Of a stretch of 35,713 bases of DNA, positions 14,961-22,633 are shown piece after piece (the stretch's first letter is position 1; each line of letters begins with the position of its first letter). This stretch comes from Chloroflexi bacterium OLB13 (lineage in GTDB: Bacteria > Chloroflexota > Anaerolineae > Aggregatilineales > Phototrophicaceae): assembly GCA_001567485.1 (NCBI GenBank), contig JZRA01000013.1, forward strand, positions 1 to 35,713, in the 5' to 3' direction. A model generated the notes under the pieces. That model made no database searches. It saw only the letters and a list, made by a program, of their open reading frames with translations, and was not told the DNA's origin. Made by a program: the position numbers and the translations under genes.

Positions 14961-15887
14961 ATGGCAGACAGCGTAATCGGTGTAGAGCACGTCTACAAGT
15001 CGTACGGGACGTTCAGGGCCGTTTCAGACCTGACGTTCGAGGTCAAGCGCGGCGAGATCTTCGCCATGTTGGGGCCGAACGGCGCTGGCAAATCCACGAC
15101 CATGCGCATGATCCTCGACATCATCAAACCGGACAGCGGCAGCATCACCGTGTTCGGCCAACCGCTGACGGACAAGGCGAAGGATCGCATCGGCTATCTG
15201 CCAGAAGACCGCGGCTTGTATCGCAACGTGCGTGTGCTTGAGATGATGACGTATCTCGGCCGCCTCAAAGGGATGTCGACGCAAGATGCGAAGGCGCGCG
15301 CGCTTGAACTGCTCAACCACCTCGAAATGCCCGAAGTCGCCAAGAAGAAGGTGAGCGAACTCAGCAAGGGTATGCACCAGAAGATTCAGTTCGCCGTGAC
15401 CGTGATTCACCGGCCTGAGCTAATCATCGTCGATGAGCCGTTCAGCGGCCTCGATCCCTTGAACACGCGGGTGCTGATGGATCTTGTGCGCGATCTGCGT
15501 AATCAGGGGACGACCGTCGTGATGAGCACGCACCAGATGGCGCAGGTCGAGGAGCTGTGCGAACGCCTGCTGATGATTAACAAAGGCGAGCTGGCGCTCT
15601 ACGGCGAGGTCGAGGAAATCCGCCGCCGCTACGCCGACAACGCGATCGAGATTGTGGGCAGTGGTGATTGGGCCTCGGTGCCGGGCGTCAGCAGTGTTGA
15701 CCACAACGGCAACGGACGCGGCGCCACGCTGCACCTGAAGCCGAACGTTACGCCGAACGACATGATGGGCGCGCTGGCGGCAGCACCGGGCGTCAGCGTC
15801 GAGAAGTTCGCCTTGGCCGTGCCTCAGCTGAACGACATCTTCATTCAGGTGGTAGAGGAGATGGGGGCCAGCCGTGAACATCAGTAA
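14961..15887 (+). CDS. ABC exporter ATP-binding protein, NatA-like, 308 aa
   Basis: The nucleotide-binding subunit of an ABC-2 type exporter. Walker A is GPNGAGKST (38-46), the signature is LSKGM (134-138, a variant of LSGGQ), Walker B is LIIVDEP (154-160), and the H-loop His191 is in STHQM. After about residue 215 comes the C-terminal extension common in NatA-like and DUF4162-type subunits. The start has AAAGGG seven bases upstream. It overlaps the first permease gene by 14 bp, so the two are translationally coupled. The substrate cannot be read from sequence; NatA relatives export Na+ and others export drugs or peptides. Confidence 0.9.
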   Translation: MADSVIGVEHVYKSYGTFRAVSDLTFEVKRGEIFAMLGPNGAGKSTTMRMILDIIKPDSGSITVFGQPLTDKAKDRIGYLPEDRGLYRNVRVLEMMTYLGRLKGMSTQDAKARALELLNHLEMPEVAKKKVSELSKGMHQKIQFAVTVIHRPELIIVDEPFSGLDPLNTRVLMDLVRDLRNQGTTVVMSTHQMAQVEELCERLLMINKGELALYGEVEEIRRRYADNAIEIVGSGDWASVPGVSSVDHNGNGRGATLHLKPNVTPNDMMGALAAAPGVSVEKFALAVPQLNDIFIQVVEEMGASREHQ

Positions 15888-17130
15888 AATCCTGCTGATC
15901 GCGCGGCGCGAGTTCTTCCACAATGTACGCCGCCCATCGTTCCTGTTCGCGGTATTCGGCACCCCGCTGATCGTCGCGATCTCGCTGATCCTGAGCATCG
16001 GGCTATCCAGTGACGAGAAAAATCTCTCGGAGTTCGCGCCAGTGGGCATCGTGGATGCCTCTGACGCGCACGTTCTCGCCGCGCGCCTGAACCCGCAAGA
16101 CAGCCCCGTCCCATTTGTCTATCTGGATGATCGCGCCGCCGCCGATCAAGGCATGGAAGACGGGTCGATCAAGTCCTTCATCGAGGTCACGCCGCAGTAC
16201 ATGCAAACCGGGCGCATCAACCTGTATACGCGGAGCAACGCGCCTGAACCGCTGTATGACGCCATCAATTCGCTGATGCTGGAGCATCTCACCGCCGGCG
16301 TGAACAACCAAGCGGCGCTCAACCTCGTGCGCGAAGAGCCGGAGTTCGACGTCACGGTGCTGGAGGGCAACCGCACGTTCGGCCCTGACAGCATCTTCTT
16401 CGTCGCGTTTCTGCCCATCATCTTCGGGTTCTTCCTCGTCATGTCGTCGGTTACAACGAGCAGCTTCCTGATGAGCGGGCTGGTCGAGGAAAAGACCAAC
16501 CGGATCATGGAGATCCTCGTGACCTCGGTCAGGCCGATGGAGCTGCTGATCGGCAAGCTGATCGGCATGTGCGTGCTGGGCCTGCTGCAGGTCGTGACGC
16601 TGCTGGCGGCCGCGTACATCGGCATCAGCATCGCCAACCAACAGAACATCCTGAGCGGGTTCTCGCTGCCGCCCGATCTGGCCGTGCTGGCGCTGGTGTA
16701 TTACTTCCTGTCGTATGTGCTGTTGGCCGCTATCAGCATTTGCATCGGCGCGATTGTCGGCTCCGAGCAGGAGTCGCGCCAGCTGTCGGCCATCATGATC
16801 CTGCCGGTGATGATCCCGTACTTGGCGTTCTTCACGTTCCTGCTGGATCCCAACGGGACGCTGCCGGTGGCGCTGTCGCTCATCCCGATCACCGCGCCGA
16901 TGGCCGTGCTGATGCGCGTCGGCCTGACGAACGTGCCGCTGTGGCAAATCCTTGTGAGCATCGCGGGCTTGATCGTCGTCAACGGGTTTGTGTTGTGGCT
17001 GTCGGCGCGCATGTTCCGGTGGGGCGTGCTCAACACCAACAAGATGCCGAACCTACGCCGAATCATTCAGATCATACGTGGCCGCGCGCCGGCATCGGCG
17101 CCGAGCCAGCCGAAAACGGAGGCCGCCTAG
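15874..17130 (+). CDS. ABC-2 type permease, NatB-like, 418 aa
   Basis: First of two permeases of the exporter. It starts at a GTG inside the end of the ATPase gene. The topology is one N-terminal membrane helix (about 24-44), a large extracytoplasmic domain (about 45-165), then about five hydrophobic segments from 168 on. The cytoplasmic coupling segment LVEEKTNRIMEILVTSVRP is the ABC-2/NatB hallmark, with matching EEKxxRxxEVLxTSV text in the next gene. The C-terminus is a basic cytoplasmic tail. It probably pairs with the following gene product as a heterodimer driven by the upstream ATPase. Confidence 0.88.
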   Translation: MNISKILLIARREFFHNVRRPSFLFAVFGTPLIVAISLILSIGLSSDEKNLSEFAPVGIVDASDAHVLAARLNPQDSPVPFVYLDDRAAADQGMEDGSIKSFIEVTPQYMQTGRINLYTRSNAPEPLYDAINSLMLEHLTAGVNNQAALNLVREEPEFDVTVLEGNRTFGPDSIFFVAFLPIIFGFFLVMSSVTTSSFLMSGLVEEKTNRIMEILVTSVRPMELLIGKLIGMCVLGLLQVVTLLAAAYIGISIANQQNILSGFSLPPDLAVLALVYYFLSYVLLAAISICIGAIVGSEQESRQLSAIMILPVMIPYLAFFTFLLDPNGTLPVALSLIPITAPMAVLMRVGLTNVPLWQILVSIAGLIVVNGFVLWLSARMFRWGVLNTNKMPNLRRIIQIIRGRAPASAPSQPKTEAA

Positions 17131-17132
17131 CC

Positions 17133-18398
17133 ATGACCAGTATCTTCCGCGTCATGCGTTACGAGATGGGGCGCACACTGCGCCGTAAGGGCTTTCTGTT
17201 CAGCACCTTCGGCCTGCCGCTGATCCTGTTCGCGCTGTCACAGTTTTGGCAGGTGCTCGCCCCCACCCCCGGCGAGATGATCCGCGACATCCAGCAGGTC
17301 GCCACGCAGTTCAACACCGACAAGCGTGTCGCCGTAGTCGATCTCAGCGGGCAGCTCAGCGATGTCACGGCCGAGGGGGTCACGTACCTTGCGAGTGAGG
17401 ACGAGGCCGTCGCCGCGCTGAACGCCGACGAATTCGACACGGTTTACGTCATCCCGGCGGACTTCGGCGAGACCGGCATCGCGCGCCAAATCCTTCCGAC
17501 GATTTCGCTGGAGGGGATCAGTGGCGAGCCGCTGCGCTCGCTGGCGGTGCTGGAGCTGCAAGGCGAGCTGGACGCTGCCGTAGTCGACCGCATCCGCCAG
17601 CCGAGCGTCATCACGCAGATCAACCTCGCCGAACTTGAACGGGGAACCAACGGCGCATCGTCAGACCTGTCGGCCGAGGATCGCGAAAACGCGAACTTCA
17701 CGGTGATCTACGTGTTCGCGATGCTGTTTATCATCACGGTCTTTACCGGCAGCGGCTACCTGATGCAAAGCGTCATCGAGGAGAAGGAGACGCGCGTCAT
17801 CGAAGTGCTGATCACGTCGGTACGCGCAAGCCAACTGCTAGCCGGCAAGGTGCTGGCGCAGGCCGTCATGGCGCTGGTGCAGGTCTCGGTGTGGATCGGC
17901 ATGGGCCTCATCCTGTTGGTGCTGCAAGGCGACTTCCTGCGCCAAAGCCTGCCGTTCCTCGTCGGGATCATCATTCCGGTTTCCGCGCTGCCGATCCTGC
18001 TGGTGTACTTCATCCTCGGCTACTTTATGCTCGCGGCGTTCTTCGGGATGGTCGGCGCACTGAGCAACTCGGCCACCGAAGGCCCGCAGCTGGCGGCGGT
18101 GATTATCATCCCCGTGATGATCCCGTTGTTCGCCGCGCCGGCGTTTCTCTCCGATCCGAACGGGGCCGTCCCGGTCATTTGCAGCTTGTTCCCGGTCACT
18201 GCGCTGCTGGGGATGCCGATGCGGATGCTGCTGACAAACGTCCCGGTCATGGAGGTCGCGCTCAGCATCGGGCTGTTGGCCGTTACGTTGATGGGGGTTT
18301 ACTGGCTTGCGGGACGTTTCTTCCGTGTGCAAACCCTGCTGGCGGGCCGCTTGCCGAAGCTGCGTGAAATCCCACGGCTGGTCTTTGGCCGGTCGTAG
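17133..18398 (+). CDS. second ABC-2 type permease, NatB-like, 421 aa
   Basis: Paralogue of the preceding permease, starting 2 bp after it at ATG 17133, with GGAGG about ten bases upstream. The same frame is open further upstream, but that part only overlaps the first permease gene. It has the same plan: N-terminal membrane helix, extracytoplasmic domain with VAVVDLSGQLSDVTAEGV, then a hydrophobic C-terminal half beginning FTVIYVFAMLFIITVFTGSG. The coupling segment is VIEEKETRVIEVLITSVRAS. A helix near MIPLFAAPAFLSDPNGAVPV mirrors MIPYLAFFTFLLDPNGTLPV in the first permease, which supports gene duplication. It closes the three-gene operon and is followed by a very strong hairpin. Confidence 0.88.
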   Translation: MTSIFRVMRYEMGRTLRRKGFLFSTFGLPLILFALSQFWQVLAPTPGEMIRDIQQVATQFNTDKRVAVVDLSGQLSDVTAEGVTYLASEDEAVAALNADEFDTVYVIPADFGETGIARQILPTISLEGISGEPLRSLAVLELQGELDAAVVDRIRQPSVITQINLAELERGTNGASSDLSAEDRENANFTVIYVFAMLFIITVFTGSGYLMQSVIEEKETRVIEVLITSVRASQLLAGKVLAQAVMALVQVSVWIGMGLILLVLQGDFLRQSLPFLVGIIIPVSALPILLVYFILGYFMLAAFFGMVGALSNSATEGPQLAAVIIIPVMIPLFAAPAFLSDPNGAVPVICSLFPVTALLGMPMRMLLTNVPVMEVALSIGLLAVTLMGVYWLAGRFFRVQTLLAGRLPKLREIPRLVFGRS

Positions 18399-18407
18399 CA
18401 GTCTTCA

Positions 18408-18464
18408 TCCCGTCCCCCCCTCGCCTCACATCCACACCGAAGCTGGCGGTGGGGGGGGACGGGA
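18408..18464. terminator. very stable 13-bp hairpin between convergent genes
   Basis: TCCCGTCCCCCCC (18408-18420) pairs perfectly with GGGGGGGACGGGA (18452-18464). The loop can pair further (CGCC 18422-18425 with GGCG 18445-18448). It lies between the exporter operon and the minus-strand gene ending at 18519. There is no T-run. It probably ends transcription from both sides. Confidence 0.6.
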
Positions 18465-18518
18465 AACCGCCTAAGAGGCCGCATCGGCGCACAGCTCGCC
18501 GGCGCGCTCTCGCTCCAC

Positions 18519-19013
18519 TTACAGCCCGCGTGTGGCGAACATCATGAACATGAAGATCGCCAGCAGAACGCCCAGCCCCAGACGGGGGATGAGGCGCAGG
18601 CGGCGCAGGACGTGCTGAAACGCCTCCTCGTCAAACTGTTCCTTGACCGTCAGCACATGCGGCTCAAGACGGTGTTCGATGACGAGGTGAAACAGCGTCA
18701 GCCCCAACCCCAGCAGGCCGCCGATCAGAATACTCCACCCCCACTGTGTGGAAGTCAGGCGGATCAGCGCGACATCCAGACGCCAGTTGACGAGGCTCAA
18801 GTTCAGGGCCGCGCCGGCGAGGATCGTCGTGACCGACAGGGCGGTAGCGAGATGGAAGATGTGCGGGAAGATCATCCCCAAGAACCACCCGCGCTTGTCC
18901 GCCTCCACCCGCGCGAGGACAGGAACCAGAACGAAATTGACGACGACAACCTCACCCAGCCAAGCGGCGCCGGCGAGGATGTGAATCCAGCGAAGGACAT
19001 TACTGATGTGCAT
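18519..19013 (-). CDS. four-helix membrane protein, CopD/DUF2269-like, 164 aa
   Basis: An integral membrane protein with about four helices: residues 5-30, 50-75, 90-112 and 143-162. It begins MHISNVLRWIHILAGAAWLG, with a histidine in helix 1 in the HxxxGxxWxG pattern seen in CopD-like and DUF2269 proteins. A further histidine pair (FPHIFHLATALS) begins helix 2. In such families conserved membrane histidines can bind heme or metal, but I cannot show that here. The ribosome-binding site is weak (CGGAT). It appears monocistronic, with the structured region 19044-19190 upstream. Confidence 0.75.
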   Translation of the reverse strand: MHISNVLRWIHILAGAAWLGEVVVVNFVLVPVLARVEADKRGWFLGMIFPHIFHLATALSVTTILAGAALNLSLVNWRLDVALIRLTSTQWGWSILIGGLLGLGLTLFHLVIEHRLEPHVLTVKEQFDEEAFQHVLRRLRLIPRLGLGVLLAIFMFMMFATRGL

Positions 19014-19043
19014 CGGGTTTATCCGTATGTGTTGTGGAAATCC

Positions 19044-19084
19044 CGGCGTGAGCGACGTCGCGGCATGGCGTGTCGCTCGCGCCG
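19044..19084. other. 13-bp intergenic hairpin
   Basis: CGGCGTGAGCGAC (19044-19056) pairs with GTCGCTCGCGCCG (19072-19084) with one G-T wobble and a 15-nt loop. It is upstream of both flanking genes, so it is not an ordinary terminator. Together with the terminator-like stem at 19170 it could belong to a small RNA. Confidence 0.5.
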
Positions 19085-19169
19085 CATGTTCAGTGCGTTG
19101 AAGGCGGGGGTATCCCGGCCTGTTGAGCGTTTGTATCGTTCGTATCCTAGCCTTCAGCCGGCGAAACTT

Positions 19170-19190
19170 CCACCGTTAATTGGTGGTTTT
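19170..19190 (+). terminator. small stem with T-run, unassigned
   Basis: CCACC-GTTAATT-GGTGG followed by TTTT reads as a plus-strand intrinsic terminator, but no plus-strand gene lies just upstream. A -10-like TACAAT at 19236-19241 follows, before the reductase gene. Confidence 0.4.
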
Positions 19191-19301
19191 CGGCAGATTC
19201 TGCGCTTCTGCGAATCGTGAATCGGCAGTTTCCAGTACAATGCCGGGGTACGATCCCTCATCCCCGCTGCACATCCGCAGATCACACGAGAGGAGCGCCC
19301 C

Positions 19302-19835
19302 ATGTCGAAGGTCGTGTATTACGTCGCCGCGAGCGTGGACAACTTCATCGCCGACGCCGAGGGCAAGGTCGATTGGCTTCACGAGTTCGGGAGCAACGTG
19401 GATTACGGATACGAGGCGTTCTACGCCACGCTCGGCGCGGTCATCATGGGCAGCAAGACGTACATGGACATCTTCGGGTTCGGCGTGGGGTGGGTGTACC
19501 CGAATGTCGAGTCCGTGGTGATGACCCACCGCGACCTGCCGCGCTTTCCGGACGCGGAACGTCTGAGCTTCACGCAGGGAGACATCGGCGCGGTGATCGC
19601 CGATCTCAAGACGCGCACCGACAAGGATATTTGGATCGTAGGCGGCGGCGATCTGGCGGCGCAGGCGATTTCAGCCGGCGTGCTGGACGAGATTCAGCTC
19701 GCCGTGATGCCGGTTGTATTGGGGCGCGGCACGCCGCTGTTCGCTGCATTTGACGGCCATCGCAGCCTGACGCTCACGGCGCACACCGTCTTCCCCGACG
19801 GCGTGCTGATGTTGACGTACACGCTAACGCGTTAG
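19302..19835 (+). CDS. dihydrofolate reductase/RibD-fold reductase, 177 aa
   Basis: A member of the RibD C-terminal/DHFR-like family (as in YwjB and YyaP), an NADPH-dependent reductase fold. Visible features are the N-terminal strand KVVYYVAASVDNFIAD with the substrate-loop sequence DGKVDWLHEF-like (AEGKVDWLHEF), AVIMGSKTYMDIFGFG (helix and first cofactor loop), and IWIVGGGDLAAQAISAGVLD (NADPH-binding GGG). The closing LAVMPVVLGRGTPLF is characteristic of this family rather than of true FolA. The substrate is unknown. The start has GAGAGGAG six bases upstream of the ATG. Its stop overlaps the end of the convergent membrane-protein gene by 4 bp. Confidence 0.85.
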   Translation: MSKVVYYVAASVDNFIADAEGKVDWLHEFGSNVDYGYEAFYATLGAVIMGSKTYMDIFGFGVGWVYPNVESVVMTHRDLPRFPDAERLSFTQGDIGAVIADLKTRTDKDIWIVGGGDLAAQAISAGVLDEIQLAVMPVVLGRGTPLFAAFDGHRSLTLTAHTVFPDGVLMLTYTLTR

Positions 19836-20194
19836 CCGATCAGCGTGCGCAAGTTGCCGATCAGGAAGATCGACAGCACAACACCGCCGACGACGGCAAC
19901 GGCCAGATACAGGTGCTTGTGCTTGTAGTTGATGGCGTAGAACTTACGCACGCTCGCGATCAGCGCCACGAACGCCACGATGTTGACGCCCATCACCAGC
20001 GGCACGGCGATTGAGTCGCTCAGGTTGAGCAGCGGCAGCAAGAACGGCAGCACGACGTATTCGAGGATGCAGCGCACCCCCGCAAACAGCATCGACGCCA
20101 TGAATGTGTTTTCGGCGGCGCGCTGCTGTGAGAGATCAGAGGCGGGGACGCTCTGCTCTGCGACGTTTTCGGCGGGTGTGCTGGTGATCTGCAT
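19832..20194 (-). CDS. small membrane protein with three helices, 120 aa
   Basis: About 30 hydrophilic residues (MQITSTPAENVAEQ...) precede three hydrophobic segments: FMASMLFAGVRCILEYVVLP, IAVPLVMGVNIVAFVALIAS and LYLAVAVVGGVVLSIFLIGN. No family is recognised. The frame is open to 20299, but the promoter-like TGCTACACT (20232-20240, minus) would start RNA near 20225. That leaves ATG 20224 (leaderless, 130 aa) or ATG 20194 (30-nt leader, 120 aa). I chose the latter because a GCGGAA sequence lies about nine bases upstream. The gene is convergent with the reductase. Confidence 0.65.
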   Translation of the reverse strand: MQITSTPAENVAEQSVPASDLSQQRAAENTFMASMLFAGVRCILEYVVLPFLLPLLNLSDSIAVPLVMGVNIVAFVALIASVRKFYAINYKHKHLYLAVAVVGGVVLSIFLIGNLRTLIG

Positions 20195-20231
20195 GGGGAT
20201 GATTCCGCGTTTGTGGCCGGACATGCCCCGC

Positions 20232-20240
20232 AGTGTAGCA
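20232..20240 (-). promoter_or_regulatory. extended -10 promoter of the small membrane-protein gene
   Basis: On the minus strand TGCTACACT forms an extended -10 (TGnTACACT). ATCACA lies 17 bp upstream as a partial -35. Confidence 0.45.
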
Positions 20241-20430
20241 CATTTCTGTAGATTTGTGATGTTTTCCACGCTTTTTGGGGCGATTACTCGCCGATTCACG
20301 CCGGATTAGGGACGCGGCGCTCGCAGTGGGGCCGAATCCGCCGGCGCGACACACCGCGCGCGCTCGAACGGCTCACGGATCGCCAGCGCCAGCGCTAGGG
20401 AACGACTTCGTGTGTGGAAGGGCTTACCGG

Positions 20431-21315
20431 TTAGGCCAGCGGGGCGGGCCGGTCGATCACCATTTCGCAGCGCCGGAACGCCAGCACGTAGCCCAACTGC
20501 TTGAGGATGGGCCAGTACGGGCTGTTGACGGGGATGTTCTCGATCTTGGTGTCGAACTTGCGGTAGACCTGATGCACCGACGCCAACAGCGCCATCGCGA
20601 TCTCGGCGTTCACCCACGGGCCGAACACGAAGTGCGACAGGACGTACGGGTCGCGGTGGAAGATGATCCAGCTCTCCTCGCCGTCAAGGGTGCGGGCGCG
20701 CAGGCCGGTCAGCTTGCCGAGGTTGCGGAGCGAGGCCGTCGCGTTGATCCATGTCGGCTGATCCTCGCGGCGCTGGAGCAGCCACTCGATCTCGTGCGGG
20801 CGCAGCGTCGTGATGTGAACATCTTGCACGGCGACTTCGGCGGGGGCCAGCGGGGGGCGGCGCAGCACGAGCATTTCGCGGCAGGCGCTGAATCCAGCCC
20901 GGTCGAACAGTGCGCGCGCGGCGTCGTTACCACAGATGATCTCGAGCGCCACATTCCGGGCGGAGGTCGTCCATGCCGCGTCGAGCAGGGCGTTGACGAT
21001 GGACATGCCGATGCCCTGACCGCGATGACTCGATGCGACGCCGAACCGCGTAATCCATGCTTGCCAGTCGCGTATGCCCAGCAGGCCCAGCCCGATCGGC
21101 TCGCCCCAGCCGTCGATCGCCACGATCGACTTGTCGAGGGCGATGTCGTAAGCGTGGGCGTGCTCCTGCAAGCGCGGCCCATCCATCGGCATCGGCACGA
21201 GGTAGTCGGCACGCGTGATGTTGTACAGCCGTGCCAATTCATCCCAGCCGAGTTCGTTTGCAGGGATCAGATGCGTGTACGGGACGAGCCGGAGGAGATT
21301 GTTGGGCTGTAACAT
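20431..21315 (-). CDS. GNAT-family N-acetyltransferase, 294 aa
   Basis: The first half is a GNAT acetyltransferase: strand SIVAIDGWGEPIGLGLLGIR, then the acetyl-CoA pyrophosphate loop RFGVASSHRGQGIGMSIVNA (R98-G103), and a later CGNDAARALFDRAGF block typical of motif B. The second half (about 160-294) looks like a degenerate second GNAT-like domain, including FGPWVNAEIAMALLASVHQ and a final ENIPVNSPYWPILKQLGYVL. The acceptor is unknown. The likely promoter element is TACAAT on the minus strand at 21358-21363. The gene is alone on its strand, and 20225-20430 downstream shows no gene. Confidence 0.82.
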   Translation of the reverse strand: MLQPNNLLRLVPYTHLIPANELGWDELARLYNITRADYLVPMPMDGPRLQEHAHAYDIALDKSIVAIDGWGEPIGLGLLGIRDWQAWITRFGVASSHRGQGIGMSIVNALLDAAWTTSARNVALEIICGNDAARALFDRAGFSACREMLVLRRPPLAPAEVAVQDVHITTLRPHEIEWLLQRREDQPTWINATASLRNLGKLTGLRARTLDGEESWIIFHRDPYVLSHFVFGPWVNAEIAMALLASVHQVYRKFDTKIENIPVNSPYWPILKQLGYVLAFRRCEMVIDRPAPLA

Positions 21316-21628
21316 GGCGGTACTTCCGTAATGGGATGGTAGGCTCTAAGTTTCGGTATTGTACGGTGCGGTGTGGTGCTCCTTATTCGCCGTACCCGGT
21401 CTCACTCGAACGGTAGGTCTACTTGAATTCGGGCGTGATGTTAGCTTGCGTTGGTGAGCTGTAATCTCAAGGCGTTAGAATGTTGGATTAGTGTTATTCG
21501 CAGGGTTGGTCTCTGCGATGTATTCATCGTATCACAATTATTGATCCGTGTAACTCAACGTTTCCTTAATTCTTTTCAGACTGGCCTATCCCTACCGGTT
21601 TTATGCGCCGGGACGTACACTGTGCGCT
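21316..21628. other. divergent intergenic region, AT-richer
   Basis: No gene is supported. It contains TACAAT on the minus strand (21358-21363) for the acetyltransferase and TACACT on the plus strand (21616-21621) for murB. The central part, 21440-21600, is clearly richer in A and T than the genes around it. I see no long stem or repeat. Confidence 0.45.
21616..21621 (+). promoter_or_regulatory. -10 box directly before murB, possible leaderless start
   Basis: TACACT ends 7 bp before the murB ATG at 21629, so transcription would begin at or next to the start codon. There is no Shine-Dalgarno in this short gap. No convincing -35 is seen. Confidence 0.45.
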
Positions 21629-22543
21629 ATGAGCATTGACGACCTTCCTGCCGCGCTGACCTCCCGCTTCGCCGAGGATCCCGGCCTCGCCCGCTATACT
21701 GCCGCGCGCCTCGGCGGCCCGGCCGACGCGCTGATCGTCGCGCGCGACACCGACGACCTCGAAGCGATTGTCACGGCGGCGTGGGGCGCGGGCGTGCCGG
21801 TGCGCGTGTTGGGCGGCGGCGCCAACGTGTTGATCAGCGACGCGGGCGTGGACGGACTGATCGTCATCAACAATCGGACGGCCGAGATCGTTCCGCTGGA
21901 CGCGACCACATTACGCGTGAGCGCAGGGACGGCCCTGACTCATCTGACGCGCACCTGCGCCACGCTCGGCCTGCGTGGGTTCGAGTGGGCGGTGGCTGTC
22001 CCCGGCACGGTCGGCGGCGCGGTGGTCAACAACGCCGGCGCGCACGGCACGTCGATGGCAGACTGCGTGGTGTCGGCGTGGGTTGTCGAGCCATCCGGCG
22101 CGCGCGAATGGACGACAGCCGATCTCGACTATGCTTACCGGCATTCCGCGCTCAAGTCACGCGCTGATCGGCGCTTTCTAGTGACCGGCGCGACGCTGCG
22201 GCTCACGCCGGACAATCCGGCAGACATCAACGCGCGCATGGCCGAGTACAACGCGCATCGCAAGCGCACGCAGCCATCGGGGGCGAGCCTCGGCAGCGTG
22301 TTCAAGAATCCGCCGGGCGACTATGCCGGACGGTTGATCGAAGCATGCGGGCTGAAAGGCCATACCATCGGCGGCGCGCAGGTCTCGCCCGTGCACGCCA
22401 ACTTCTTCATCAATGCGGGTGGCAAAGCGACCGCGGCGGACTACTACACGCTGATCCGGCATGTGCAGGCCGTCGTCGAAGCGCAGTTCGGCGTGCGGCT
22501 TGAGCCGGAGATCGAGCTGTTGGGGCGGTTCGCGGACGCCTAA
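21629..22543 (+). CDS. murB: UDP-N-acetylenolpyruvoylglucosamine reductase, 304 aa
   Basis: MurB reduces UDP-GlcNAc-enolpyruvate to UDP-MurNAc with NADPH and FAD, the second committed step of peptidoglycan synthesis. FAD-binding motifs are [11 protein letters not shown] (61-71) and [16 protein letters not shown] (125-140). Other conserved parts are YAYRHSALK (168-176), the catalytic Ser223 in [19 protein letters not shown] and the C-terminal LEPEIELLG with the acid residue. At 304 aa it is of the shorter, Gram-positive-like type. No other mur gene is in the window. The start codon is almost at the predicted transcription start, and there is no ribosome-binding site. A polytopic membrane-protein gene follows 90 bp downstream with its own -10. 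Confidence 0.95.
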   Translation: MSIDDLPAALTSRFAEDPGLARYTAARLGGPADALIVARDTDDLEAIVTAAWGAGVPVRVLGGGANVLISDAGVDGLIVINNRTAEIVPLDATTLRVSAGTALTHLTRTCATLGLRGFEWAVAVPGTVGGAVVNNAGAHGTSMADCVVSAWVVEPSGAREWTTADLDYAYRHSALKSRADRRFLVTGATLRLTPDNPADINARMAEYNAHRKRTQPSGASLGSVFKNPPGDYAGRLIEACGLKGHTIGGAQVSPVHANFFINAGGKATAADYYTLIRHVQAVVEAQFGVRLEPEIELLGRFADA

Positions 22544-22582
22544 GCATTGTGCTCGCCTTAACGCACTCAACGCAACTTCGGA

Positions 22583-22588
22583 TACAAT
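22583..22588 (+). promoter_or_regulatory. -10 box of the 22634 gene
   Basis: TACAAT lies 45 bp upstream of the ATG. TTAACG at 22558-22563 is a possible -35 with a long 19-bp spacer. Confidence 0.35.
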
Positions 22589-22633
22589 CACGATAGGCGG
22601 ACGCCGCGAACGATCCACGCTGAAGGACGCAGC

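Noticed and set aside
20275..21312. Plus-strand open frame opposite the acetyltransferase gene
   Set aside because: The composition (Arg, His, Ala, Val) is that of an antisense frame. The opposite strand has a clear GNAT motif.
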